A stretch of DNA of 64,000 nt from JACMRP01 sp047302465 (GCF_047302465.1 NZ_CP178621.1:1860001-1924000); one strand, 5' to 3'; counted from the stretch's first letter, positions 8,289 through 18,154 are shown. The notes: generated by a model from the letters alone, not told the origin. Translations and numbers: made by a program.

Positions 8289-10283
8289 GTGATGATGGGG
8301 CCTCAATCACGCACACCTCGATATTCAAATGATGATAAAAATCTGATCGCTGAACAGCCTGGTCGCTTGGTTCTTTTTAGCGGCGTTTTGTTGGCAGTCA
8401 CTTTGGGATTGATTGCTCGTGGACTGACGTCACCGAATAAAGTGAAGTCCATGATCGAAAGCGCTGCTGCTCGTATTCACAAAGACATCCGTGTTGATTT
8501 TGAAGGCGCGCAGATGAGCCTAGCGAACGGAATTATGCCTCGTTTTGCTGTGGTTATTACCCAAGTCAAAATGGAATCTGAAAACGAGTGCTGGATGAAG
8601 CCGCGTTTGACAGCGGACGAGATTCGTTTGCCATTGTCTTTCTGGGCCCTCTTGCAAGGCCAAAATCCGATCACTCAAGTAGAAGCCGGTCAAGTCGCTA
8701 TCGATTTGCGAAGCGCCTATAAGAACTGCGAAGAAAATCCCAAAGATCAAAAAAGTGAAGCGCCTAAAATTAAGCAATTCGTAACTTTGAAGCAGGCGCC
8801 GGGTTCTGGACATAAAACGACGCCTCCTCCGCAAGTAAATGCGATCCTTGTCGACCGCCTGAAAATTTCAGCACCCAACTTAACAGAAGCTGTCGACCTC
8901 AATGCGTTTGCTGTGCGTTTGAAATCGCATGCACCGCGCGTGGTAGAAGTGACAGCGAAAACTCATTTGATGAAAGACGATCAAGTGGGGGATTATCTTT
9001 CGCATGCAACGGTGTGGGGCGAATATAGCGAATTCCCGCGTAATACTTTGCAAGCTAGAATTTCGGGCAACTGGCGTGAAGGCAGTTATCACGTCAAAGC
9101 CAGCTATGACATGAAGTCCGAGAATCTGCTCTCAGAGCTTGATTTAAAACACGTACCGCTTAGTCAGGCTACGCAGATTCTTAAAAAATTCCAATGGCTC
9201 AAAGACGATGTGAATGCTCGTCAAATTTGGGTATCCTTGAATGCGCAGGCCGAGATTACTAAATCCAATTTCAAAACGGCGCAGATGCAGCTAAAAGATT
9301 TGCGTTTGGAAGGGGACTTAGGAGATCTGACGATTAATGAAGCGCGTGTGGTTTCTTTTGACCCGGTAAAATACTTCCCATTCACAATTGATTTACGTCG
9401 CGTCAGTCTGGAAAAGCTTTTAGGTCTGATGAATAAATCCCATCCAAGCCCGATCTTGGGACAACTCGGAACTTTCACTGGAAGTGCGCAAATCACGGAT
9501 GCCAACAATGTAGAGATCAAAGGCGTACAAAAAGGCCTTGAGTTTATTTTCTCGAATAAAGGCCAACGCGAACTTCAAGCATTGAGTGAAATTGCCACCA
9601 ACATGAAGCTTGAGAAAGATCGTTGGAATATTCAGATCTCGCGTTTTGTTCCAGAGCAAGGGACCTTTGACGGCGCCCTTCAGGTGATGGCCGATAAGGA
9701 ATTTAAAAATCTGGAAGTCAAAGCAAAGGCCAACGAGATTCGTTTGGCGCCGAATGTTGTGCGTCTGATGACAGGCGGGGGCGAGTTCGGTGCGTTTAGC
9801 GGCGACCTGGCAATGAAGTTTGCAGAAGGTCAGATGAGTTACATTCGCGGGCATCTTAACTCTGAATCGTTCAATATTGAAGGTGTTGAAGTGTCCAAGG
9901 CTAAGCTCAATATCGATTATTCCGGAGGAGAAGCTCACGCTCAGACTCAGGTGCAAAAGATGGCTGTCAATGTGGGGTCGCCTGCATTTCAAATTCTTAA
10001 AGACCTTATCGAGCCTGACTGGATGATCGACAATCGCCTGCAGATGAAAAGTCTGAATGCTCAATTCAACGCTAAGAGTTTCAAAATTTTAAACTGGAAG
10101 AACTTCTCGGCCCAGCTTGATAAGGGCGGTCGTTTGCTCTCGGATGGAGAGTGGAACGAAAACGGAATTCTTTCGGGACAAGTTCAGGCGCAAGCGGGCA
10201 AAGTTAATCACAAATGGTTGATCAGCGGTCAACGTGACGAACCTATTTTCACTTTGGTTGATGCGGCAAAGAAGAAAAAGTAA
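8289..10283 (+). CDS. AsmA-like inner-membrane-anchored protein
   Basis: 664 residues. One N-terminal transmembrane helix (about residues 27-47) is followed by a long beta-rich region with 'VDFEGAQMSL' and repeated amphipathic strands, the general plan of AsmA/TamB/DUF3971 proteins, which are proposed to bridge the periplasm for phospholipid transport. No single family motif is decisive. The start is ambiguous: GTG 8289 and ATGs at 8292 and 8295 lie in a row; GGAAG at 8269-8273 is the only plausible ribosome-binding site. The stop overlaps the next start (TAATG). Confidence 0.7.
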   Translation: MMMGPQSRTPRYSNDDKNLIAEQPGRLVLFSGVLLAVTLGLIARGLTSPNKVKSMIESAAARIHKDIRVDFEGAQMSLANGIMPRFAVVITQVKMESENECWMKPRLTADEIRLPLSFWALLQGQNPITQVEAGQVAIDLRSAYKNCEENPKDQKSEAPKIKQFVTLKQAPGSGHKTTPPPQVNAILVDRLKISAPNLTEAVDLNAFAVRLKSHAPRVVEVTAKTHLMKDDQVGDYLSHATVWGEYSEFPRNTLQARISGNWREGSYHVKASYDMKSENLLSELDLKHVPLSQATQILKKFQWLKDDVNARQIWVSLNAQAEITKSNFKTAQMQLKDLRLEGDLGDLTINEARVVSFDPVKYFPFTIDLRRVSLEKLLGLMNKSHPSPILGQLGTFTGSAQITDANNVEIKGVQKGLEFIFSNKGQRELQALSEIATNMKLEKDRWNIQISRFVPEQGTFDGALQVMADKEFKNLEVKAKANEIRLAPNVVRLMTGGGEFGAFSGDLAMKFAEGQMSYIRGHLNSESFNIEGVEVSKAKLNIDYSGGEAHAQTQVQKMAVNVGSPAFQILKDLIEPDWMIDNRLQMKSLNAQFNAKSFKILNWKNFSAQLDKGGRLLSDGEWNENGILSGQVQAQAGKVNHKWLISGQRDEPIFTLVDAAKKKK

Positions 10284-10987
10284 TGATGTTAAAAGAAAAG
10301 AAGTTTCAAACACATCGCGGATTTTGGGTCGAGGGGATTATGGAAAATACCCTTGAGTCCCTTGTGGCAGCAAAAAAACGAGGTAGCACAATGGTGGAAT
10401 TTGATGTCCGCCTGACACGCGACTATGTGCCCGTGCTTTATCACGATAAAACTCTGAAACGTCTGCATAAAGCCCCTGTCGAGATGCAAGCACTGACGCT
10501 TGCACAGGCAAAAACTTTTGCTCCGAACCTGACAACGCTTGAGCAGGTATTGGCTTCGAAAGCGGTGCCAGATTTTTTGAATATCGAACTTAAGACGGAT
10601 GCGCCTGTAGATCCCGCACTTGAAATCAAAGTTTCGCAACTGATTCACAAGTACAAAGCGGAAGAGCGTGTCGTACTATCAAGTTTTAATCCTTTTAGTT
10701 TGATTCGTTCAAAGACCTTTATGCCTGAAGTGGCAAGAGCTCTTTTAGTGAGCGAAGACAAGGATCCTAAGAACTACTGGTTCTTGAAACAAATGAGTTT
10801 ATTACCGCTGACAGACTCGCAATTTTTGCATTGGTCTGAACACATGACGACCAAAGAACGCGTCGATAAGTTCATGGATATTGGTTATCAGATTGCGTGT
10901 TACACCGTGAACGATCCTCACCGTGCCCAGGAGCTTCTAGGGTGGGGAGTCCATAGTATTATTTCCGATCATTTGCTGACGGCATAA
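10283..10987 (+). CDS. Glycerophosphodiester phosphodiesterase
   Basis: 234 residues with GDPD signatures: H11-R12 ('THRGF'), E39 and D41 ('VEFDV'), H54 ('LYHD'), 'LNIELKT', 'VLSSFNP' and 'CYTVNDP'. The enzyme hydrolyses glycerophosphodiesters to sn-glycerol-3-phosphate and an alcohol. No signal peptide, so probably cytoplasmic (UgpQ-like). Its ATG overlaps the AsmA-like stop codon by one base, so the pair is translationally coupled and may act on lipid turnover products. Confidence 0.88.
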   Translation: MMLKEKKFQTHRGFWVEGIMENTLESLVAAKKRGSTMVEFDVRLTRDYVPVLYHDKTLKRLHKAPVEMQALTLAQAKTFAPNLTTLEQVLASKAVPDFLNIELKTDAPVDPALEIKVSQLIHKYKAEERVVLSSFNPFSLIRSKTFMPEVARALLVSEDKDPKNYWFLKQMSLLPLTDSQFLHWSEHMTTKERVDKFMDIGYQIACYTVNDPHRAQELLGWGVHSIISDHLLTA

Positions 10988-10991
10988 AAAA

Positions 10992-11020
10992 ACGGGAGCT
11001 TTTGGAGCTCCCGTTATAAA
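10992..11020. terminator. Bidirectional intrinsic terminator
   Basis: A 9-bp perfect stem (ACGGGAGCT / AGCTCCCGT) with loop TTTGG is flanked by an A-run on the left and a weaker AT-rich tract on the right. It serves the GDPD gene and the convergent tatA. Confidence 0.8.
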
Positions 11021-11043
11021 ATTCAAATTCTAAGAATCAAATC

Positions 11044-11298
11044 TTAAGACTTTTTTTGAGTCTCAGGAGTTTCAACTTTCTGAGAGTTCATGCCTTGAGT
11101 TTGGTTTTGGCTGATTTGTTCGCTTTTTGGGTTGTCGTGAACATCTTTTGCGTCCACGTCGATTTCACTCAAACCTTGTTTGAAACCGCGAATAGCTTTA
11201 CCCAAGGATTGACCCAATTGTGGCAAACGGCTTGGTCCGAAAAAGATCAAAAAGATCACAGCCAATAGTAGAAGATGCGTTAGGCTAAACTCACCCAT
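11044..11298 (-). CDS. tatA: Sec-independent translocase protein TatA/TatE
   Basis: 84 residues: one N-terminal transmembrane helix, the 'FFGPSRLPQLGQSLGKAI' hinge and amphipathic helix typical of TatA, then a polar Gln/Ser/Lys tail. It forms the pore of the twin-arginine export pathway. A likely Tat substrate is the DUF1552 protein at 47600. TatB/TatC are not in the window. A 'GGAGGT' site lies just upstream of the start. Confidence 0.92.
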   Translation of the reverse strand: MGEFSLTHLLLLAVIFLIFFGPSRLPQLGQSLGKAIRGFKQGLSEIDVDAKDVHDNPKSEQISQNQTQGMNSQKVETPETQKKS

Positions 11299-11372
11299 TA
11301 AAGACCTCCAAAAAGTACTTGAAAGTCTATTTTATATGATGTGGGTGGGTTTTTGTCACCTAATTATGGATT

Positions 11373-11936
11373 TTAATATACCTGGTCGCCAGATGTCGCT
11401 GAGCTCACATCACTTGAAGCTGGAGCTGGAACCAATTCGATTTTAAGGTCGCTATTGGCGTCATTTTGAGATGGTTCGCTCTCAACACCCGGAGTTGTTG
11501 AGTCTGGAACAACCACCGCTTTGTCCTCTTGGACCTCTTGAATAGCAGGGGCTGGGTTCTTTACTTCTTTACGAGTTGGTAGGGTCTTAGCAATGCCTTT
11601 AGTTGCTTTAGGGGTCGAGCCTGTTGAAGCAGAAGCTGCAGGCTTAGAGCTAGGCTTTGTTGCAGGTGTTGCAGAGCCAGTGAGGCCTTTTCCACCGATC
11701 TTTTTCAGCTCAAGATCATACTTTGCTTTAAGTTCTGTCAGTTGTTTTTGATAGTCCTTACGGATCTGATCAATTTGCGTATTGCGGGCATCCGTTACAC
11801 AATAGCTGTAAGTTTGAGCTGCGATTTCTTTGGCCTTCGCGCGGCAAGTAAGCTCCATCGAAGACTGTTGAGCATGAGCGCTCATTGCAAAGAAAGTCAG
11901 AGAGAAAAATGTGATGTTATTTAATAATGCGTTCAT
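11373..11936 (-). CDS. Hypothetical exported protein with coiled coil and low-complexity tail
   Basis: 187 residues from the ATG at 11936, chosen because GAGG lies 5 bp upstream; a GTG two codons earlier is possible. The signal peptide ends 'MSAHAQ'. A lysine/glutamate-rich coiled-coil helix ('IRKDYQKQLTELKAKYDLEL') follows, then an Ala/Ser/Thr/Pro-rich tail. No family recognised. Two cysteines in the first mature helix could form a disulfide. Confidence 0.65.
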   Translation of the reverse strand: MNALLNNITFFSLTFFAMSAHAQQSSMELTCRAKAKEIAAQTYSYCVTDARNTQIDQIRKDYQKQLTELKAKYDLELKKIGGKGLTGSATPATKPSSKPAASASTGSTPKATKGIAKTLPTRKEVKNPAPAIQEVQEDKAVVVPDSTTPGVESEPSQNDANSDLKIELVPAPASSDVSSATSGDQVY

Positions 11937-12060
11937 AGACACCTCACGTGCCTTGAATGCTTACAAAAGATATGCCGCCAATACGGGGCCTGAGGGACCC
12001 TATATCGCATATAGGGCCTTTTGGGGTTTACCTTTTTTCAGGATTGTCGACAAATTGCTG

Positions 12061-13278
12061 TTAGCGACGGATGGCTTTCGGGTCCATGGCATCTTGCAAG
12101 CCATCACCCAAATAGTTGAAGCTGATCACAGTCAAAAGGATCATGACACCCGGAATGATGGCCAAGAACGGAGCCTGGTAAATCAATTCCTGTGCATTAA
12201 AGAGCATATTTCCCCAGCTTGGAGTTGGCGGTTGGATACCCAAGCCCAAGAAGCTAAGTGCTGCTTCAAACAAGATAGATTCGCCAACACCCAAAGTAAT
12301 AGACACTAACATTGGTGCAATGACGTTCGGGAACATATGTCTGATGATAATAGTGACATCCGTTGCACCCAACGTGCGAGCCGCCAAAATGAATTCGCGC
12401 TCACGTAATGACAAAATGCTTCCGCGCACTAGACGAGCGACCGTCATCCACGAGAACAAGCACAGAATAATGATCATCTTAAGGATGCTCTCGTTCTGAG
12501 CGCCCACTAGCGAGTTCAGGACTGGTACCTTTTGCATGTCGATAGCTGCGATAACGATCATCACTGGAAGAAGTGGCAATGAAATCAGCGCATCTGTTAC
12601 ACGCATTAATAATGTATCAACCGCGCCGCCATAGAAGCCAGCAAGGCTTCCAATCAAAAGACCAACAAGTGCTGATACCAAAGCAACCAAGACCCCCACG
12701 CTCATTGAAATGCGCGTGCCGTAGATCAAACGGATAAAGACATCACGGCCTAGTTCGTCGGTGCCGAATAAGTGATAGCTTTCAAAAGTTTTAAAAGTTT
12801 TTTGCAACTCTAAGGACTCGGCAGTGCCAACTTGCTGAAGAATTTGAACGGCGTCTTTGGCCTCTTTAGCTGTGAGTTCGTACAAAGCGTCGCCTGGAAC
12901 CGTTGTTGTAACTAAGGACTTTTCAATCAAAGATTTTTGCAGAGCTTCGGCCACTTCCGGCTTCGTGGTGATAAATTTCTCGATGGTGGTTTCGCGGACA
13001 TCGCGACCAGCGATCGTGTGACTCATCGGAGGAAGGTAGCGGTTGAACACGTTCTGTGCGTCTGGATCAAGACCGGTGACGGCTTCAATCAAGGGTGCAG
13101 AAAGGGCTAAGGTCACAAAGATGCAAATGATAATAGCACCAACCACCGCCATTTTATGTTCCATAAATTGGCTAAGTACGATCTTCCACATTGGCAGAGC
13201 TTGCTCTAGCTTTTTGCGGTTCTCGGCAGTCGTGGTGCTTACGGTGATTTCTTCGGTCATGGTATCCATCGTTTCCAC
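12061..13278 (-). CDS. oppC: Oligopeptide ABC transporter permease (OppC/DppC type) with an inserted segment
   Basis: 405 residues against roughly 300 for ordinary OppC. The core is clear: 'HLFGTDELGRDVFIRLIYG', five C-terminal transmembrane helices and the coupling loop 'LREREFILAARTLGA'. About 85 extra residues lie in the first periplasmic loop between 'RYLPPMSHT' and 'YHLFGTDELGRD'. They are rich in Lys/Glu/Thr/Ala, look helical and are not recognised. It is the last gene of the opp operon, 8 bp after oppB. Confidence 0.9.
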   Translation of the reverse strand: METMDTMTEEITVSTTTAENRKKLEQALPMWKIVLSQFMEHKMAVVGAIIICIFVTLALSAPLIEAVTGLDPDAQNVFNRYLPPMSHTIAGRDVRETTIEKFITTKPEVAEALQKSLIEKSLVTTTVPGDALYELTAKEAKDAVQILQQVGTAESLELQKTFKTFESYHLFGTDELGRDVFIRLIYGTRISMSVGVLVALVSALVGLLIGSLAGFYGGAVDTLLMRVTDALISLPLLPVMIVIAAIDMQKVPVLNSLVGAQNESILKMIIILCLFSWMTVARLVRGSILSLREREFILAARTLGATDVTIIIRHMFPNVIAPMLVSITLGVGESILFEAALSFLGLGIQPPTPSWGNMLFNAQELIYQAPFLAIIPGVMILLTVISFNYLGDGLQDAMDPKAIRR

Positions 13279-13286
13279 AGTTGCTC

Positions 13287-14258
13287 CTATGTGTAGCTAA
13301 TACGTGGATCAGCCACGCCGTAGAGCAAGTCTGCTACGAGGTTCATAATAAGTACCATGGCAACGGAAATGATAAAGCTCACCATGGCAACGTTAAAGTC
13401 GTTACCCACGATAGAGTCGTAAGTGAGTTTACCCACGCCTTGATAAGCAAAAACAGTTTCGGTGATGATCGCACCAGAGAATACGGAAGAAATGCTCAAC
13501 GCCAAGATAGTGATCAGCGGAATCAAAGCATTTCTGAAAGCATGGCGCCAGATGATCAATTGTCTTGGCAAACCTTTGGCTTTCGCTGTGCGAATGAAGT
13601 CATAACGAAGAGCTTCGAGCATCGATGAGCGTGTGAAGCGTACGAAGCGACCAATTTGTTGTAAGCTCAAAGACAAAACAGGAAGGACCAAGTATTTAGA
13701 GCGGTCTAAAAGCTCCGCGAAAAATCCTTGATCAGGAGCGCCTACGGTTTGCGTGCCCCCCGCGGGGAAGAGCGGAATCCAAACGGCGAAAATAATAATA
13801 CAAACGATCCCCAACCAGAAGGAAGGAATCGAAATCCCGGCAAAAGAGAAGAAGTTCACTATATAGTCGGCCTTGCTGCCAGGTCTGAGGGCCGAGAAAA
13901 CCCCAAGAGGAATTGCCACCAGCAAAGAGAAACTTAATGCCGCCATAGAAAGAATAAATGTACTGGTCAAACGAGGACCGATGAGTTCAGTCACAGGTAC
14001 ACGATAAGTACGGCTGTAGCCGAGTTCACCTTTCAAGATGTCAGAGACCCAATGTCCGTAACGAACATAAGAGGGTTGATCCAAACCATAAAGTGATCTT
14101 AAGCGGGTAACGTCGGCCGCCGTAATTTTAGGATTCGACGAGATCATCAAATCCACAGGGTCCCCCGGCATCAAAGTCATTAAATAGAAACACACATAGG
14201 ATAGGATCACTATCACTATGCAAGTTTGAATAAGACGCCGAAGGATATATGTGGTCAC
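13287..14258 (-). CDS. oppB: Oligopeptide ABC transporter permease (OppB/DppB type)
   Basis: 323 residues with the standard layout: an N-terminal transmembrane helix ('YILRRLIQTCIVIVILS'), the 'LMPGDPVDL' motif just after it, the large periplasmic loop 'LYGLDQPSYVRYGHWV', five further helices, and the cytoplasmic coupling loop 'LRYDFIRTAKAKGL'. It forms the heterodimeric channel with OppC. It follows oppA by 20 bp. Confidence 0.92.
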   Translation of the reverse strand: MTTYILRRLIQTCIVIVILSYVCFYLMTLMPGDPVDLMISSNPKITAADVTRLRSLYGLDQPSYVRYGHWVSDILKGELGYSRTYRVPVTELIGPRLTSTFILSMAALSFSLLVAIPLGVFSALRPGSKADYIVNFFSFAGISIPSFWLGIVCIIIFAVWIPLFPAGGTQTVGAPDQGFFAELLDRSKYLVLPVLSLSLQQIGRFVRFTRSSMLEALRYDFIRTAKAKGLPRQLIIWRHAFRNALIPLITILALSISSVFSGAIITETVFAYQGVGKLTYDSIVGNDFNVAMVSFIISVAMVLIMNLVADLLYGVADPRISYT

Positions 14259-14278
14259 AGTCTCGTTCTCCTAAAGTA

Positions 14279-16036
14279 TTAGTTCAAAGTAGAGCCGCTG
14301 AAATCCCATTTTTCAACGTCGTTTGTTTCAGCAAACTGATGTCCTGTAGGACGATAGTTTTTCAAAGCTTTCGGAGCAACGCTGACGTCAGAACGGTAGT
14401 AAAGTGGGATTACTGGAACGTCTTCTGTGTAGTGCTTCATGATTTGATGAGCAAGCTCAGTGCGTTTTTTAGCATCGAACTCAACATCCAAGTCTTCCAT
14501 CAACTTGTCGTTAGCTTTGTTTGACCAAGCCATATTGTTCTGACCAGACCAACCGTTCTTTTCGTTCGGGATAGAACTTGTGTGGAAAGTTGAACGTGGG
14601 TTGTTTTCCGGAGAAGAAACCCAAGCGTACATCGCCATTGCGCCGTACTTACGTTTCTTCGTAGTTTCGCCAAAGAATACGCGAGCAGGTTCGTTCTTAG
14701 TGATGATTTCAACGCCCAATTGCTTATATTGGTCTTGAAGGTAAACTTGTACCAACTCACGAGTTTTATTTCCAGCAGTTGTCATGAACTGAAGAGACAA
14801 TTTCTTGCCATCTTTTGTGCGGTAACCGTCAGCGCCCATTTTCCAACCAGCTTCATCCAAAAGTTTTCCAGCTTCACGCTTAGAGTATGGATAAAGAGTG
14901 ATTTTCGTAGGGTCGTTAGTGAACCAAGGGTCTTTTGGTGAAATGCTGTGAATAGCAGCATCTTGTTTGCCTTCGAAAAGAGCTTTCATCAAGTCTTCGC
15001 GGTTAAGGCCAGTCACCAAAGCTTTACGAACTTTAACATCTTTCAAGATTGGGTTTTCCAAGTTGAGGTCGATATGTTCGTAAGTGATAGATGGAGTGAA
15101 AGTTACCACGTATGGCAAGTTTTCAGCTTTTACTTTTTTATCAAGATTCAAAGCTTCGTCGAAAGCAATACCCAAGGTCGCAATCATGTCGATCGTGCCA
15201 GAACGTAGATTGGCTTCCATCGTTCCTGTGTTCGGGATCAACTTCACGATGATCTTTTGGATTTTCGGAGCTGCGCCGTAGAAGCTTGGGTTTGGAGTGA
15301 AAGACACGTGATCGCCCAACTTCACTTCAGAAATCACGTAAGGACCGTTGTAAAGACCCTTCATAGTTGGATTCTTAGTGTAGTTTGAGTTCTTCTCGTA
15401 GCCTTCTTTTTCTTTCGCGTACTTGTTGTACACAGGCTCTTCGATGTGCTTAGGAAGAGGGTAGAATTGAGCTAGAGCGTAGAAATCCCATTTTGCCTTT
15501 TCATAAGTGAAAGTACATTTTTTAGGATTTGCTGGATCTGCTTCGATCTTTTCAACTTGAGTGAAGGTCTCTTTTTCGCCGACAGAAACTGTTGGAGAAG
15601 CAGCCACTTTCAATGCAAACGCGAAGTCACCACAAGTGATTGGAGTGTCATCGTTCCATTTAGCATTGTCTAGGATTTCCCAAGTCGCGATAATTTTCTT
15701 TTTACCGCCAACTTCAACGATTTTCGCTTGGCCGTTTTCCAATGAAGGAATGCTTTTTGCCAATTGTGGGAACCATTTGCCTTCAGCATCCATACTTACC
15801 AAAGTACGGCCAACCATTCTGTACATGTAAGAAGTCGCAGACATGGTCATGATGAGTGGATTCATGTTTTCGAATTCTTGACTGATACCGATTTTAAGTT
15901 CGGCATTTTGAGCAGCATTACCAGCAGCAGCGGTTGTATCCGTGGTGCCTGTCGTGGTGCCTTCTTTTTTTGTACAGTTGGTCATCATGGCTACTGTTAG
16001 AACAGCCATCAGACCTGCTGATAAAAGTTGTTTCAT
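14279..16036 (-). CDS. oppA: Oligopeptide ABC transporter substrate-binding lipoprotein (SBP_bac_5)
   Basis: 585 residues. The signal sequence ends at 'MMTNC', so Cys21 is probably lipidated although Asn at -1 is not a textbook lipobox. A Thr/Ala linker leads into a peptide-binding fold with 'KAKWDFYA', 'LKDVKVRKALVTGLNREDLM' and 'RSTFHTSSIPNEKNGW', typical of family 5 binding proteins. It captures peptides in the periplasm and delivers them to OppBC. For a predator, peptide uptake from digested prey is a natural role (inference). Its start overlaps the oppF stop by 4 bp. Confidence 0.92.
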   Translation of the reverse strand: MKQLLSAGLMAVLTVAMMTNCTKKEGTTTGTTDTTAAAGNAAQNAELKIGISQEFENMNPLIMTMSATSYMYRMVGRTLVSMDAEGKWFPQLAKSIPSLENGQAKIVEVGGKKKIIATWEILDNAKWNDDTPITCGDFAFALKVAASPTVSVGEKETFTQVEKIEADPANPKKCTFTYEKAKWDFYALAQFYPLPKHIEEPVYNKYAKEKEGYEKNSNYTKNPTMKGLYNGPYVISEVKLGDHVSFTPNPSFYGAAPKIQKIIVKLIPNTGTMEANLRSGTIDMIATLGIAFDEALNLDKKVKAENLPYVVTFTPSITYEHIDLNLENPILKDVKVRKALVTGLNREDLMKALFEGKQDAAIHSISPKDPWFTNDPTKITLYPYSKREAGKLLDEAGWKMGADGYRTKDGKKLSLQFMTTAGNKTRELVQVYLQDQYKQLGVEIITKNEPARVFFGETTKKRKYGAMAMYAWVSSPENNPRSTFHTSSIPNEKNGWSGQNNMAWSNKANDKLMEDLDVEFDAKKRTELAHQIMKHYTEDVPVIPLYYRSDVSVAPKALKNYRPTGHQFAETNDVEKWDFSGSTLN

Positions 16037-17037
16037 AGAGACTCCTTCTTGGAAGTATCGTTGATGTTTTGATTTTTATCTAAAAGCCAGCATGAAGTTT
16101 GGTGGTCGCTACCTTTCAAGACAGGACGCTCTTTCGAGCAAATATCCATCTTGTAAACGCAGCGCGGGTGGAAGTGGCAGCCAGAAGGTGGATTGATCGG
16201 GCTTGGCACGTCTCCACTGAGAGAGCGTTTCATTTGTTTTTTACCTTCACCCACATGCGGGATCGCTCCAAGGAGAGCTTGCGTGTAAGGGTGTTGAGGA
16301 TTTTTGAAAAGCTCATCGCGAGTAGCGACTTCAACAATTTTACCCAAGTACATAACTGCAACGCGATCACAAACGTGCTCGATCACAGAAAGGTCATGGG
16401 AAATGAAAATATAAGTCAGTTTCAAACGCTCTTGCAGATCCTTCAAAAGGTTCAGAACTTGAGCTTGGATAGAAACGTCGAGCGCAGAAACGGGCTCGTC
16501 ACAAATAATTAGTTCTGGTTCGAGCGCCACAGCACGAGCGATACAAATACGCTGGCGCTGACCACCCGAGAATTCGTGAGGGTAGCGATTGATGTGAGAA
16601 GCACGCAAACCCACAAGTTCCAAAAGCTGCTTCACGCGGACTTCGGCTTCTTTAGGGCCCAAAGCTTTATGGATCTGGAATGGCTGAGCAATGATCTGAC
16701 CGATCGTCATGCGCGGATCTAGAGCCGCATAAGGATCTTGGAAAATCATTTGGATGTTTTTACGTTTTTGACGAAGTTCTTGACCGGAAAGTTTTAAGAA
16801 ATCTTTGCCGTCAAAATTGATGTCACCCGCGGTCGGTTCGTAAAGACGAATTAAAGTACGACCCAAAGTCGATTTACCGCAGCCCGATTCGCCAACAAGA
16901 CCTAAGGTTTCGCCACGACGAACAGACAAAGACACGTCATCAACGGCTTTGACTTGTCCCACTTCGCGCAAAAGAAGACCCTTTTTGATCGGGAAGTATT
17001 TTTTAATATTGCGAGCTTCGAGAAGAATTTCCTGCAA
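16033..17037 (-). CDS. oppF: Oligopeptide ABC transporter ATP-binding protein (OppF type)
   Basis: 334 residues from a TTG at 17037-17035. This start is preferred because AAGGAG lies about 8 bp upstream, directly after the oppD stop; the longer ATG-started frame to 17067 would overlap oppD by 19 bp and has no such site. Walker A 'GESGCGKST', signature 'FSGGQRQR' and Walker B 'LIICDEP' are intact. The C-terminal oligopeptide-transport cysteine region ('CHFHPRCVYKMDIC') is present. It couples ATP hydrolysis to OppBC. Confidence 0.93.
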   Translation of the reverse strand: MQEILLEARNIKKYFPIKKGLLLREVGQVKAVDDVSLSVRRGETLGLVGESGCGKSTLGRTLIRLYEPTAGDINFDGKDFLKLSGQELRQKRKNIQMIFQDPYAALDPRMTIGQIIAQPFQIHKALGPKEAEVRVKQLLELVGLRASHINRYPHEFSGGQRQRICIARAVALEPELIICDEPVSALDVSIQAQVLNLLKDLQERLKLTYIFISHDLSVIEHVCDRVAVMYLGKIVEVATRDELFKNPQHPYTQALLGAIPHVGEGKKQMKRSLSGDVPSPINPPSGCHFHPRCVYKMDICSKERPVLKGSDHQTSCWLLDKNQNINDTSKKESL

Positions 17038-17048
17038 GCGTATTCTCC

Positions 17049-18014
17049 TTAAAGAGGGTTGAAGCAAGCCACTTCATGATCGGGCCCGATTTTTGTCATT
17101 GGTGGTTTCAAATTTAAGCACTCAGACTTCGCGCGTGGGCAACGAGTCTGGAATGGACAACCTGCTGGTAAATCCATCGGCGCAGGCACGCTGCCTTCGA
17201 TAGTTCTTAGACGATTCACGCGATGGCCTAAACGAGGACGAGATTCAATCAATGCCGCCGTGTAAGGGTGGCGAGGATTTCTGAAGAGCTCATCAGTGGT
17301 CGCCATTTCGCAAGCTTGACCGCCATACATCACAAGAACGCGATCAGAAATTTCAGAGATCACACCCAGATCATGAGTGATGAACTGAACAGTCATATGT
17401 AATTTTTCTTGAAGGCTTTGGAAAAGCTCCAAGATCTGAGCTTGAATTGTTACGTCCAACGCTGTTGTCGGCTCATCGGCAATCAAAAAACTTGGATTGC
17501 AAGAAAGAGCCATCGCGATCATCGCTCTTTGTCTCATACCGCCAGAGAGTTGGTGAGGATAGCTGTGATAACGTTCCGCCGGAGAAGGGATACCAACTAG
17601 GTTTAACATTTCAATCGCGCGGTCTTTAGATTCTTTCGGACCAAGCTTCATGTGACGCATGATTTGCTCGTCCATCTGAAAGCCGATAGTCAAAACAGGA
17701 TTTAGAGCTGTCATCGGTTCTTGGAAGATGATGGCCATTTCACCGCCACGCACATCTTCCATTTCTCTGTCAGAGAGTTTTAAAAGATCGCGGCCTTTCA
17801 ACAACACTTCGCCGCCAGAAACTTGTCCTGGAGGTTCAATCAAGCGCATGATCGAGAACGATGTCACAGATTTACCGCAACCAGATTCACCGACGATGCC
17901 CATAGTTTGACCTTTGTGAATATCGTAAGAAACTTTATTCACGGCACGGATGGGACCCAGCTTTGATTTGAAAGTGGTTTCTAAATTCCGTACAGAAAGA
18001 ACAACTTCGGACAC
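17049..18014 (-). CDS. oppD: Oligopeptide ABC transporter ATP-binding protein (OppD type)
   Basis: 321 residues, the first gene of the operon. Walker A 'GESGCGKSV', Q-loop 'IIFQEPMTALNP', signature 'LSGGMRQR', Walker B 'FLIADEP' and the C-terminal cysteine region 'CPFQTRCPRAKSEC' are all present. It pairs with OppF to drive peptide import. The whole operon (oppD-F-A-B-C) is tightly packed with gaps of 20 bp or less. Confidence 0.93.
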   Translation of the reverse strand: MSEVVLSVRNLETTFKSKLGPIRAVNKVSYDIHKGQTMGIVGESGCGKSVTSFSIMRLIEPPGQVSGGEVLLKGRDLLKLSDREMEDVRGGEMAIIFQEPMTALNPVLTIGFQMDEQIMRHMKLGPKESKDRAIEMLNLVGIPSPAERYHSYPHQLSGGMRQRAMIAMALSCNPSFLIADEPTTALDVTIQAQILELFQSLQEKLHMTVQFITHDLGVISEISDRVLVMYGGQACEMATTDELFRNPRHPYTAALIESRPRLGHRVNRLRTIEGSVPAPMDLPAGCPFQTRCPRAKSECLNLKPPMTKIGPDHEVACFNPL

Positions 18015-18154
18015 TCAGGTCTCCTTGCGGTTAAGGATTTGTCAAAACGGGTTGACGAAAATCCATCGAGAATGAATATCGCACGCCGCCATGCAAAGTA
18101 AAGAAAGAGTTTGCGGCTTTTCTTAAAAAAATTCGGAATAGGCGACGCGAAGGG

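Noticed and set aside
9420..10064. 214-codon antisense frame inside the AsmA-like gene
   Set aside because: The sense frame has coherent domain structure and operon position; the antisense frame shows no recognisable features.
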